This document shows, piece by piece, positions 1 to 7,571 of a DNA stretch of 64,000 nt; position 1 is the stretch's first letter; each line of letters opens with the position of its first letter. The notes beneath the pieces were generated by a model that did not search any database, was not told the DNA's origin, and saw only the letters and a list, made by a program, of their open reading frames with translations. The stretch is from Mesorhizobium erdmanii USDA 3471 (GTDB lineage Bacteria > Pseudomonadota > Alphaproteobacteria > Rhizobiales > Rhizobiaceae): assembly GCF_000472705.1 (NCBI RefSeq), contig NZ_AXAE01000029.1, positions 1 through 64,000 of the forward strand. Direction: 5' to 3'. Position numbers and translations under genes: made by a program.

Positions 1-231
1 CATCGTCAACCAGACACCTCTTTTAGCCCAGCGGTTGAAGCGATTGTAGACCGTGGTGTAGGGGCCATATCGTTCGGGCAGATCGCGCCAAGGCGAGCCA
101 GTCCTCAAAACATAAAATATGCCGTTCACCACACGTCGATCATCGACCCGCTTCTTGCCCAAGCCGTGCGGCGGCAAAAGCGGCTCCACGATTTGCCATT
201 CCGTTTCGCTTAGATCGTAGCGTGCCATCAT
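1..231 (-). mobile_element. IS5-family transposase, N-terminal part (cut by window edge)
   Basis: The reverse strand from ATG at 231 (or 228) reads without a stop to the window edge. The start MARYDLSETEWQIVEPLLPP, followed by a DDRRVVNGIFYVLRTGSPWR-type segment, is the N-terminal DUF4096-like region of IS5/IS427-group transposases. About 77 residues are visible; the catalytic DDE part lies outside the window, so it cannot be judged whether the element is intact. Its end lies somewhere between 232 and the palindromic repeat beginning at 295. I could not identify the terminal inverted repeat, because only one end is present. Confidence 0.85.
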
Positions 232-294
232 CGCCTCCAAATCAAAGGCGTTGAATCACTGCTTCGAAAGTCATGCAAGGGTTGAGTACGCGCT

Positions 295-397
295 CTAGAA
301 TCCATGCCGTTCGGCCTGCCGTAGAACGAATACGGTGCAGAAGAGGGTATCCTGTCCGCACCGTTGCGCCGCTCTTAGGTTTCGGCATGGATTCTAG
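295..397. repeat. Palindromic repeat with 15-bp inverted ends
   Basis: CTAGAATCCATGCCG at 295-309 is repeated exactly in inverted orientation at 383-397, enclosing about 73 bases. A diverged relative (GGAGTCCATGCC ... GCCATGGATTCC) occurs at 43495-43536 in this window, so this looks like a dispersed intergenic repeat family. The stretch after it (about 400-445, ending in CCTAGAATGACGAAG) resembles the flank often seen with such rhizobial repeats, from memory only. It fills most of the gene-free stretch 232-524, between the IS fragment and the MarR-GNAT gene. Confidence 0.7.
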
Positions 398-474
398 GGT
401 CTGCGCGCGTCGCTTTGCTCCTTGCTCCGCCCTAGAATGACGAAGTTGTGAGATGCCTGGCCTTCACCATTTTA

Positions 475-487
475 TTGACTCAGTCAA
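475..487. promoter_or_regulatory. Perfect palindrome TTGACT-C-AGTCAA, candidate MarR operator
   Basis: TTGACT (475-480) and AGTCAA (482-487) are exact inverted halves around a single C, 37 bases before the ATG at 525 of the MarR-GNAT gene. MarR-family regulators typically bind such short palindromes and repress their own gene. The assignment is inferred from position and symmetry. Confidence 0.5.
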
Positions 488-524
488 CTAAGTGATCGAT
501 CCTGCGGAGACAGGAGAGAATGCC

Positions 525-1460
525 ATGACCGTCCACAATCACCCCGGCAAGGATCGCATCGACGCGGTGCGCGCCTTCAACCGTTTCTATACCCGCCAGA
601 TCGGTCTGCTCGACGAGGGGCTGCTGAAGAGCCCGTTCTCGCTGACCGAGGCTCGGGTGCTTTATGAGCTTGCCCATCGCGATGGGCTGGTCGCCAGCGA
701 CCTTGTACGCGATCTCGGTCTCGACCCCGGTTATGTCAGCCGTCTGTTGAAGAAATTCGAGGAGCGTGGCCTTGTCGAGCGCGCCGCCAGCGAGGCCGAT
801 GCGCGTCGCGCCTCGATTGCTCTGACGCCGACGGGCAGCGAGGCCTTCGCGCCGCTCAACCAGGATTCGCACGATCAGGTGCGGGCGCTGCTCGATCGCC
901 TGGCGCCCGCCGACCAAGACCGGCTGGTCAAGGCCATGCGCACCGTGCAGGACCTGCTTGGCGACAAGCCGGGGACCAAGGCGCCTTACATCCTGAGGCC
1001 GCTGCAGGTCGGCGACATCGGCTGGGTCACGCGCCGCCAGGGCATGCTTTATACGCAGGATTATGGCTGGGACGGAACCTATGAGGCGCTGGTCGCCGAG
1101 ATCCTCGCGGCGTTCGTCAAATCCTTCGACCCGAAATGGGAGCGCAGCTGGATCGCCGAGCGCGATGGCGAGGTCGTCGGTTCGGTCTTCGTCGTGCGCA
1201 AATCGCCCGAGGTGGCCAAGCTCAGGCTGCTCTATGTCGAGCCTTCGGCGCGCGGCCTCGGCATCGGCAAGCGGCTGGTCGAGGAATGCATCGGCTTTGC
1301 CCGCGCGAAGGGTTACAAGACGCTGACCTTGTGGACCAACGATATCCTGGCCGCCGCCCGGCACATCTACCAGGCGGCCGGCTTCGAACTGATCGAGGAA
1401 GAGCCTCACCATTCCTTCGGCAAGGATCTGGTTGGCCAGACCTGGGATCTGAAGCTTTAG
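525..1460 (+). CDS. MarR-family regulator fused to a GNAT acetyltransferase
   Basis: A 311-residue protein. Roughly residues 15-140 form a MarR winged helix (FSLTEARVLYELAHRD, then DPGYVSRLLKKFEERGLVER and the DRRA-like wing segment EADARRASIALTPTG). Residues about 155-310 form a GNAT domain with the acetyl-CoA loop ARGLGIGKRLVEECI and a C-terminal QAAGFELIEEEPHHSFG segment. This fusion is a known family in Proteobacteria; substrate and effector are unknown. I chose ATG 525 because CAGGAG lies at 511-516 at good spacing; the frame stays open back to a GTG at 492. Probably autoregulated through the palindrome at 475-487. It stands alone, convergent with the AraC gene downstream. Confidence 0.9.
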   Translation: MTVHNHPGKDRIDAVRAFNRFYTRQIGLLDEGLLKSPFSLTEARVLYELAHRDGLVASDLVRDLGLDPGYVSRLLKKFEERGLVERAASEADARRASIALTPTGSEAFAPLNQDSHDQVRALLDRLAPADQDRLVKAMRTVQDLLGDKPGTKAPYILRPLQVGDIGWVTRRQGMLYTQDYGWDGTYEALVAEILAAFVKSFDPKWERSWIAERDGEVVGSVFVVRKSPEVAKLRLLYVEPSARGLGIGKRLVEECIGFARAKGYKTLTLWTNDILAAARHIYQAAGFELIEEEPHHSFGKDLVGQTWDLKL

Positions 1461-1495
1461 TCTTCCCTTCTTCCACAGTGGGGAGGGAGACGCGT

Positions 1496-2329
1496 TCAGC
1501 CCTTCACCGGGATCCAGATCTCCAGCCCGCCATTGCCGCTGCGCGGATCGAATTCTGGGCCGTAGCGTTCGAAGTTAGGTGCGTCGGCTATCTCGTGGCC
1601 GGAGGCCGGCAGCCATTTGTTCCAGATCGTGTTGACGCTGCGGCGGATGGTGGAGATGTGCTCGCGATGCGCAAACAATGCATATTTCTGCGCCGGTATG
1701 CGCACAAAGCTGAATTCGTTGGGAAGGTCGGAAAAGTCCGAAACCTCGACGCCGGCGATGTAGTCGAAATTGCCGGCATCGTCGCCGTTGGCGCAGACAC
1801 CATAGGCGACGTCGCCGGTCTCGCCTGGAATGTTGCCGATATAGGGGCCAAAGCGCTGCCACTGCATGGGAATGGCGGCGCTGGTTTCGCAGCTGTAGCG
1901 CTCGCCCAGCCCCGCGACGAGGAAGGGTCGGGTGGTTTCGAAGCGCGGTGGTTCGAGATTGGCGAGAAGGGACTGGTCCATCAGAATTGGCTCCACGAGA
2001 TCGAGTGTCTTTGTCGAGCCTTGCGCGCGCACCAGTTCCGGCGTGGTGCCGAACTGGTCGCGGAAGGCACGGGTGAAAGCCTCGTGCGAGTTGTAGCCGG
2101 CCTCGAGCGCCACCGCGAGGATGTCGGGCGCGCCGCCGGCCAGCTTGCGCGCCGCTTCACTCAAGCGGCGTGCCCGCATATAGCCCATGACCGAGCGGCC
2201 GGTGGCGGCGCCGAAAGCCCGCGTCACATGGAAGCGTGAGACGCCGCTGCTTTGCGCGACATCGTCGAGCGAAATCGCATCCGGCAGATGGCTTTCAACG
2301 AACCACAGAGCTTTCTCGGTCGGGTTCAT
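1496..2329 (-). CDS. AraC-family regulator with GyrI-like effector domain (Rob/SoxS type)
   Basis: A 277-residue protein. The N-terminal ~105 residues carry two AraC helix-turn-helix motifs (SLDDVAQSSGVSRFHVTRAF and LAVALEAGYNSHEAFTRAFR, with FGTTPELVRAQG after the second). The remaining ~150 residues match the GyrI-like small-molecule-binding domain (PVAGLGERY-like strand, FSFVRIPAQKYALFAHR, NTIWNKWLPASGHEI, ending LEIWIPVKG). Such proteins are probably multidrug- or stress-responsive activators. It is transcribed away from the LacI gene and shares a 209-bp intergenic region with it. A degenerate copy of its first HTH segment lies at about 7251-7345. Confidence 0.9.
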   Translation of the reverse strand: MNPTEKALWFVESHLPDAISLDDVAQSSGVSRFHVTRAFGAATGRSVMGYMRARRLSEAARKLAGGAPDILAVALEAGYNSHEAFTRAFRDQFGTTPELVRAQGSTKTLDLVEPILMDQSLLANLEPPRFETTRPFLVAGLGERYSCETSAAIPMQWQRFGPYIGNIPGETGDVAYGVCANGDDAGNFDYIAGVEVSDFSDLPNEFSFVRIPAQKYALFAHREHISTIRRSVNTIWNKWLPASGHEIADAPNFERYGPEFDPRSGNGGLEIWIPVKG

Positions 2330-2421
2330 GGGTTCCTCGCATTTGGCTCCTCACTCTGGCGCCTCGTAGCAACGCCAGTTTGATCGAAATTGCGCAGCAC
2401 GCAAAATCGAACGGAAACAAC

Positions 2422-2451
2422 CATCGAAGCGATTGCGCAAACGTTTCGATG
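2422..2451. promoter_or_regulatory. 30-bp LacI-type operator palindrome
   Basis: The left half CATCGAAGCGATTGC (2422-2436) and right half GCAAACGTTTCGATG (2437-2451) are inverted copies matching at 13 of 15 positions, with the GC centre and CGNTT/AANCG flanks typical of LacI-family operators. It lies 88 bp before the lacI-type start at 2539 and 93 bp before the divergent AraC start at 2329, so it may control either gene. The function is inferred. Confidence 0.65.
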
Positions 2452-2538
2452 CCGGTATGGAATCTGCCAACGCCGATAGAGCGGACCGGGAACGCGTCAT
2501 CTGGGAGGAGCGCTTGCCAGCAGTCGATTTGAGTCGCC

Positions 2539-3537
2539 ATGCCGACAATGGCTGAGGTCGCGCGTCGCGCCGGCGTGTCGGTTTCGACCGTCTCGCATGT
2601 CATCAACCGCACCCGCTTTGTCTCGCCGGAGAAGGCACAGCTCATAAATGATGTGATCGCGGCCATGGGCTATCAGCCCAATGAACTGGCGCGGTCGCTT
2701 AAAGTCGCCTCGACCAACAGCGTCGGCCTTGCCATCTCGGCGATCTCCAATCCCTATTTCACCGACATCATCTGCGCCGTCGAAGCCGAATGCGCGCGGC
2801 TCGGGCTGATGGTGTTCCTCTCCGATACGCAGGAAGATCCGGACCGCGAGCTGCAGGTGGTGCGCGCCTTCCATCAGCGCCGTGTCGACGGGGTGATCCT
2901 GGCGCCGTCAGGCGCACCGCAGCGCGCGATCGACTATCTCGCCGACAAGAAACTGCCCTGTGTCCTGATCGACCGTTTCGCCGACGACCGCTTCGACCAG
3001 ATCGGCGTCGAGAACGAGACGGCGATGCATGCGCTGATCGACCATGTCGCGTCCTTCGGCCACAAGCGCATCGGTTACATTGCCGGCCAGCCGGGTCTTG
3101 CCACCACGCGCGAACGCATCGAGGCGTTTCGCAACTCTCTCCTGGCCAATGGACTTGAATGCTTGCCGCACTATGTCTCGCCGGACAACGTCGACACGGC
3201 GAGCGCCACAGCATCGACGCATGCGATCCTGTCGTTGGCCGCTCCGCCCACCGCACTGGTTACGGGCAACAACATGGCCACCATTGGGGCAGTCCGCGCC
3301 GTCAGCCAAAGGGGTCTTTCGATCCCGCGCGACCTGTCGCTGGTCGGCTTCGATGATTTTGAATGGGCGGACTGTTTCGAACCGAGGCTGACGCTCGTCG
3401 AGCAGCCCTGCACCGAGATCGGTCGCCAGGCGGCGGCGCTGCTCAGCGCCCGCATCGCCTCCAGCCACGCCGAACCTCACGCCGTTCGGCTCAAGGCACG
3501 GCTCCAGGTGCGTCAATCCTGTGCGAGGCCGGCATGA
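2539..3537 (+). CDS. LacI-family transcriptional regulator of the sugar ABC importer
   Basis: A 332-residue protein with a canonical LacI HTH and hinge at the N-terminus (MAEVARRAGVSVSTVSHVIN, then GYQPNELARSLK). A periplasmic-binding-protein-like effector domain follows from about residue 60 (SNPYFTDIICAVEAEC, then VDGVILAPSG, GHKRIGYIAG, LSLVGFDDFEWAD). The last codons overlap the start of the ABC ATPase gene (ATGA), so the regulator is the first gene of the operon it presumably controls. The likely operator is the palindrome at 2422-2451. A sugar or sugar-derivative effector is expected; its identity cannot be read from sequence. The ATG at 2548 is an alternative start, but 2539 is more usual for the family. 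Confidence 0.92.
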   Translation: MPTMAEVARRAGVSVSTVSHVINRTRFVSPEKAQLINDVIAAMGYQPNELARSLKVASTNSVGLAISAISNPYFTDIICAVEAECARLGLMVFLSDTQEDPDRELQVVRAFHQRRVDGVILAPSGAPQRAIDYLADKKLPCVLIDRFADDRFDQIGVENETAMHALIDHVASFGHKRIGYIAGQPGLATTRERIEAFRNSLLANGLECLPHYVSPDNVDTASATASTHAILSLAAPPTALVTGNNMATIGAVRAVSQRGLSIPRDLSLVGFDDFEWADCFEPRLTLVEQPCTEIGRQAAALLSARIASSHAEPHAVRLKARLQVRQSCARPA

Positions 3538-5051
3538 GCGCGCCCCTGCTTTCGGTTACCGGCGCGGTCAAGCGCTTTGGCGGCGTGCAGGCGCTGCGTG
3601 GCGTCGACTTCGATCTGAAGGCCGGCGAGGTTCACGCGCTGCTCGGCGAGAACGGCGCCGGCAAGTCGACGCTGATGAACCTGTTGTCGGGTGTCTACAC
3701 GCCGGACGAGGGGGAGATCCGCATCGACGGCAAGCCGGTCACCTTCAACAATCCGCGCGAAGCGCAGGCGGCCGGTATCGCCACCATCTTCCAGGAACTC
3801 GACCTCGTGCCGTCGCTCGACGTCGCGGCAAACCTCTTTCTCGGACGCGAACTGATGCGACCGGGCGGGCTGCTCGACGTGCCGGCCATGCGCCGCGAGG
3901 CGAAGAAACGGCTTGAAGCGATTGAACTCGCCATCGATCCGGCACGGCTGGTCGCCGACCTCTCGATCGGCCAGCGCCAGGTGGTGGCGATCGTCAAGGC
4001 GCTATCCTATGCGTCGCGCGTGCTGATCATGGACGAGCCGACGGCTGCCCTGACTGTCGGCGAGGTCGAGCGGCTGTTCGACATCATGCGCAAGCTCGCC
4101 GCGACCGGCGTCGGCATCGTCTACATCTCGCACCGGCTGGAGGAAGTGCCCGAGATCGCCGACCGCGTGACTGTCATGCGCGACGGCCGGGTCGCCGGCG
4201 TCACCGAACCGAACGCGCCGCAGTCAGAACTGGTCCGCCTCCTGGTCGGTCGGCCGTTGGACGAGCTTTATCCGCAGCGGGCGCAAAGCGCCGGCCGGAC
4301 ATTGCTCAGCCTGAAAGATGCTAGCTTCAGGCTCGCCCGGGAAAGCGCCGGCTGGCAGCCGCCGAGCGGCATCTCGCTGGAGGTCAGGGCAGGCGAGATC
4401 GTCGGGCTCGCCGGCATCATGGGGGCGGGGCGCACCGAACTGCTGTCCGCTCTCTACGGCACCGGGCTCGCCGGCCGTTGGGAAGGCGGCGTCGCGGTTG
4501 ACGGGAAACCGGTCAAGTTGTCCTCGATCGGCGCCGCGCGCGACGCCGGTATCGCCTTCGTCACCGATGACCGTCGTGGCAGCGGCCTGATGCTCAGAAT
4601 GGCGGTCGGCCTCAACCTCGTTATGTCTGTCATCCGACGCATCTCGCCCGCCGGGCTGATGTCGGCGAGCCGGCAGGCGGATGCGATCAAGCAATCGTTT
4701 GGCCAGTTCGACATCCGGCCGAAGAACCCGGACATAGCGGTGGGAGCGCTCTCCGGAGGCAACCAGCAGAAGGTGGTGCTGGCCAAGGAAATCCTTGGCA
4801 ATCCAAGGCTGCTGCTGCTCGACGAGCCGACGCGCGGCGTCGATGTCGGCGCCAAGGGCGAAATCTATGCGCGGCTGCGGCAACTGGCGGCGCAAGGGCT
4901 CGGCATCCTTGTCGCCTCCAGCGAGATGCCGGAACTGATCGGCCTGTGCGACCGGATCGTTGTGCTGCGCCAGGGGCGCAATGTGGCGGAATTCATCGGC
5001 GGCGTCGACGAGCACACCGTGCTGGCCGCGGCAAATGGCAGGGAGGCCTGA
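3534..5051 (+). CDS. Sugar ABC transporter ATP-binding protein (RbsA type)
   Basis: A 505-residue protein with two fused ABC ATPase halves, as in RbsA/MglA/XylG of the CUT2 family. The first half has Walker A GENGAGKSTLMN, signature LSIGQRQVVAIVKAL and Walker B LIMDEPTAALT. In the second half the Walker A region is degenerate (GIMGAGRTELL), while LSGGNQQKVVLAKE and LLLDEPTRGVDVGAKGEI are intact; this asymmetry is normal for the family. The ATG at 3534 overlaps the lacI-type stop, and the stop overlaps the permease start (TGATG), indicating translational coupling. It energises import of the sugar captured by the binding protein at 6228-7196. Confidence 0.94.
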   Translation: MSAPLLSVTGAVKRFGGVQALRGVDFDLKAGEVHALLGENGAGKSTLMNLLSGVYTPDEGEIRIDGKPVTFNNPREAQAAGIATIFQELDLVPSLDVAANLFLGRELMRPGGLLDVPAMRREAKKRLEAIELAIDPARLVADLSIGQRQVVAIVKALSYASRVLIMDEPTAALTVGEVERLFDIMRKLAATGVGIVYISHRLEEVPEIADRVTVMRDGRVAGVTEPNAPQSELVRLLVGRPLDELYPQRAQSAGRTLLSLKDASFRLARESAGWQPPSGISLEVRAGEIVGLAGIMGAGRTELLSALYGTGLAGRWEGGVAVDGKPVKLSSIGAARDAGIAFVTDDRRGSGLMLRMAVGLNLVMSVIRRISPAGLMSASRQADAIKQSFGQFDIRPKNPDIAVGALSGGNQQKVVLAKEILGNPRLLLLDEPTRGVDVGAKGEIYARLRQLAAQGLGILVASSEMPELIGLCDRIVVLRQGRNVAEFIGGVDEHTVLAAANGREA

Positions 5052-6100
5052 TGTCTGAACAGAAGATTTCGGAGGCAAGCGGCCCGGTGGCCGCAGCACC
5101 CGTGCGTCGCGATCCGCTGGCTCTGGTGGTGCGCTTCCAGAGCCTGATCGGTCTCGTCGTGGTGGCGATCGGCGGCATCATCTTCTCGCCGCGCCGCCAT
5201 GGAGAGATCCTGTTCCTCAACCCCGACAACATCGCCAACATCGTGCGCGCCGTGTCGGAGACCGGGATCATCGCCATCGGCATGACCTTCGTCATCATCA
5301 CCGCCGGCATCGATCTGTCGGTCGGCGCGGTGCTTGGCCTCTCCAGCGTCGTCACCGCATCGATGATGATTTCGGGCGGCTTCGGCCTCATCCCGACCAT
5401 CCTCGCGGTGCTCGTCATGGGCATCGTCTTTGGCGCCATCCAGGGCACTATTTCGACTCGTTTCAGGCTGGAACCGTTCATCGTCACGCTGGCCGGCCTG
5501 CAGGCGGCGCGCGGTCTGGCGCTGGTCGTCTCCGGCAACCAATACATCAACATTTCCTATGGCGAGGGGCCGGGCCTGGCGCCGCCGGTGTTCGCGGTGC
5601 TCGGCGAGCGGCTGTTCAACAACACCGTGCCGGTGGCGACCCTGGTCTTCGTCGTCTTTGCTGCCATCGCCACCATCGTGCTCAACACCACGCGCTTCGG
5701 CCGCTACGTTTTCGCCGTCGGCGGCAATGAGCGCGCCGCACGCATCTCCGGCGTGCCCGTCTCCATGGTGAAGATATCGGTCTATGCCATCACCGGCTTT
5801 GCCGCGGCGCTGGCAGGCATCGTGCATGCCGGCCAGTTCAATTTCGGCAGCGCCAATGACGGCATGGGCTATGAGCTGACGGCAATCGCCGCCGTGGTCA
5901 TTGGTGGCACCAGCCTGTTCGGCGGCGCCGGCTCGATGGTCGGCACCGTTGCCGGCACCATCATGCTGGGCGCGCTCGCCAACATCCTGCAGCTCAACAA
6001 CATCACGCCCGCCATGCAACTGCTCGCGACAGCCGCGATCATCGTTCTGGCGGCAGTGCTTCAATCCCTCGTTCGCCGCCGCGAGGGTTTGGGCCGTTGA
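5051..6100 (+). CDS. Sugar ABC transporter permease (RbsC type)
   Basis: A 349-residue inner-membrane protein with many hydrophobic helices and family landmarks: ETGIIAIGMTFVIITAGIDL, SVGAVLGLSSVV, GTISTRFRLEPFIVTLAGL and AVVIGGTSLFGGAGSM. It matches the BPD_transp_2 family of CUT2 importers. I chose ATG 5051, which overlaps the ATPase stop; the in-frame extension upstream to 4946 lies inside the ATPase gene and is not credible. The A of its TGA stop is the first base of a 49-bp hairpin repeat (6100-6148) that separates it from the binding-protein gene. Confidence 0.93.
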   Translation: MSEQKISEASGPVAAAPVRRDPLALVVRFQSLIGLVVVAIGGIIFSPRRHGEILFLNPDNIANIVRAVSETGIIAIGMTFVIITAGIDLSVGAVLGLSSVVTASMMISGGFGLIPTILAVLVMGIVFGAIQGTISTRFRLEPFIVTLAGLQAARGLALVVSGNQYINISYGEGPGLAPPVFAVLGERLFNNTVPVATLVFVVFAAIATIVLNTTRFGRYVFAVGGNERAARISGVPVSMVKISVYAITGFAAALAGIVHAGQFNFGSANDGMGYELTAIAAVVIGGTSLFGGAGSMVGTVAGTIMLGALANILQLNNITPAMQLLATAAIIVLAAVLQSLVRRREGLGR

Positions 6101-6148
6101 TGCATGCCGCGCAAAAAGTGAAATCGGTTTTGCGACAACGACATGCAT
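6100..6148. repeat. 49-bp hairpin repeat at the permease stop codon
   Basis: Outer arms ATGCATGCCG / CGACATGCAT and inner arms CGCAAAA / TTTTGCG around an 11-base loop, with a 4-base ACAA bulge. It has the same length and layout as the two copies after ileS (29663-29767). There the inner arms are CCCAAAA/TTTTGGG, so the C-G pair has become G-C by a double change that keeps pairing. It starts within the permease TGA stop. It may shape relative expression of permease and binding protein; this is inference. Confidence 0.75.
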
Positions 6149-6227
6149 CAACAAACAGGAGGAGAGACGGCAACGTTGACGTCAACCAAATGTCCGGCCC
6201 CCGGCCAGACGAGGAGGAGAGTGAGTA

Positions 6228-7196
6228 ATGAAAACGATTTTCAGAAGCGTGCTTCTGGCAGGCTCGTGCCTGTGCGTTGCCGGCACTGCCTATGCCGCCG
6301 AGCCACTGGTGAAAGCCTGCGCCAAGGACGGCCAGTTCATCATCGGCTTCTCGCAGGCCAACAATGCCGAACCCTACCGCCAGCACGTCAATGACGAGCT
6401 GACCGCGGCGGCGAAGGAAGTGCCCGGCTTCACGCTGCAGATCGCCGACGGCGCCGGCAACGTCAACACGCAGACCTCGCAGGTCGACAATTTCATCACC
6501 CAGAAGGTCGACATCCTGCTGATCTCGCCCTTCGAGGCAGCGCCGCTGACGCCGGCTGTGAAGCGCGCCATGGATGCCGGCATTCCGGTCATCGAACTCG
6601 ACCGCAAGACCGTTGGCGATCCCGGCAAGGACTACACTGCCTTCATCGGCGGCGACAATTACAAGATCGCGCTCGAGGCAGGCAAATATACCGCCAAGAC
6701 CTTGCTGCCCGAAGGTGGCGAAGCAGCCGTGTTGGAAGGGTTGCCGAGTTCCACCCCGGCAGTCGAGCGGCTGAACGGCTTCAAGGACGGCGTCAAGGAA
6801 AATGCCAAGATACAGGTGGTGGCCGAGCAGGCTGCCGACTGGGTGCCGGATAAAGCCCAGACCGCCTTCTCGGCGATGCTCCAGGCGCATCCTGATATCA
6901 AGGTGCTCTACGCCTCGAACGACATGATGGCGGCAGGCGCGCTGCTTGCCGCCAAGGGGGCGGGCAAGCAGGTAAAGATCATCGGCACAGACGGCCTGCC
7001 GGGGCCGGCCGGCGGCATCGAGGCTGTTGCAAAAGGTGACTGGGCGGCGACCTTCACCTATCCGACCGGTGCCAAGGAAGCGATCGAGATGTCGAAGAAG
7101 ATTCTGCTCGATTGCGCCTCGTCGGTGGAGCCGACGGTCACCGTCGACACCACTGCGATCACGCCTGAAAACGCCAAGCAGCTGTCAGGCAAGTAG
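6228..7196 (+). CDS. Periplasmic sugar-binding protein of ABC importer (RbsB-like)
   Basis: A 322-residue protein with a signal peptide (MKTIFRSVLLAGSCLCVAG, cleavage after TAYAA) and a Peripla_BP_4 fold: FIIGFSQANNAEPYRQHV near the mature N-terminus, QVDNFITQKVDILLISPFE, AMDAGIPVIELDRK, VLYASNDMMAAGALLA and VKIIGTDGLPGPAGGI. It captures the substrate for the RbsA/RbsC-type transporter upstream. The GFSQANN opening resembles ribose/galactofuranose-type binding proteins, but the substrate cannot be named. A GGAGGAGAG-like ribosome site precedes the ATG. A GC-rich hairpin follows at 7227-7250. No sugar-metabolic gene lies in this operon. Confidence 0.93.
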   Translation: MKTIFRSVLLAGSCLCVAGTAYAAEPLVKACAKDGQFIIGFSQANNAEPYRQHVNDELTAAAKEVPGFTLQIADGAGNVNTQTSQVDNFITQKVDILLISPFEAAPLTPAVKRAMDAGIPVIELDRKTVGDPGKDYTAFIGGDNYKIALEAGKYTAKTLLPEGGEAAVLEGLPSSTPAVERLNGFKDGVKENAKIQVVAEQAADWVPDKAQTAFSAMLQAHPDIKVLYASNDMMAAGALLAAKGAGKQVKIIGTDGLPGPAGGIEAVAKGDWAATFTYPTGAKEAIEMSKKILLDCASSVEPTVTVDTTAITPENAKQLSGK

Positions 7197-7226
7197 GCGC
7201 GGCTGCCTTTCAGCTATGCGATTCAG

Positions 7227-7250
7227 GGCGGGGTTCACTCGAACTCCGCC
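7227..7250 (+). terminator. GC-rich hairpin after the sugar ABC operon
   Basis: GGCGGGGTTC (7227-7236) pairs with GAACTCCGCC (7241-7250) at 9 of 10 positions around a 4-base loop, starting 31 bases after the binding-protein stop. No T-run follows, so it may be an mRNA-stabilising or Rho-assisted end rather than a classical terminator. Confidence 0.45.
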
Positions 7251-7345
7251 CATCACTGAGCAGCCGCTGGCGGCGCCGAAAGTCCGCATCACATGAAAGC
7301 GCGGCACGCCGCTGCTTTGGGGCGGCACTGTCGAGTTTTACGGCC
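7251..7345 (-). pseudogene. Remnant of an AraC-family regulator gene
   Basis: The reverse strand of 7251-7319 translates to QSSGVPRFHVMRTFGAASGC followed by SVM. This matches the first HTH of the intact AraC protein at 1496-2329 at 18 of 23 residues, and the DNA is visibly similar as well. Upstream similarity continues to LDxxA at about 7335, but an extra base breaks the frame. Downstream similarity stops after the SVMG codons, at the edge of the hairpin at 7227-7250. Only about 70-95 bases survive. It is probably debris of a duplicated or displaced regulator gene left by rearrangement around the sugar operon. Confidence 0.7.
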
Positions 7346-7461
7346 TGCGGGAGATGCATCCGGCCGATCCACCCTGGCAGCTTCGGCCTTTCGAGCTCCG
7401 AAATCCCGATCCGTTTTCTTAAAATTTGCCGATGTTTCGATGACCGGCTGCGATGCCGGGA

Positions 7462-7500
7462 TTGACACCGTCGCTTGTGTTGGTATGTTATACTATAACA
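7462..7500 (+). promoter_or_regulatory. Promoter with Zur-box-like palindrome
   Basis: TGTTATA-C-TATAACA at 7486-7500 is a perfect 15-bp palindrome. It agrees with the core of the proteobacterial Zur operator (TGTTATANTATAACA) as I recall it. TTGACA at 7462-7467 can serve as -35, with TATGTT (7484-7489) as -10 at 16 bp spacing, so a bound repressor would cover the -10 region. It lies about 75 bp upstream of the cobalamin riboswitch and would drive the DUF1636-ABC operon. The Zur assignment rests on motif match only. Confidence 0.6.
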
Positions 7501-7571
7501 AAATTTGCGGATCTTGCGGACGTGTTGAGGGTCGGACCAGAAAACCGTTGCGGCGCGATCTGCGGAAATCT

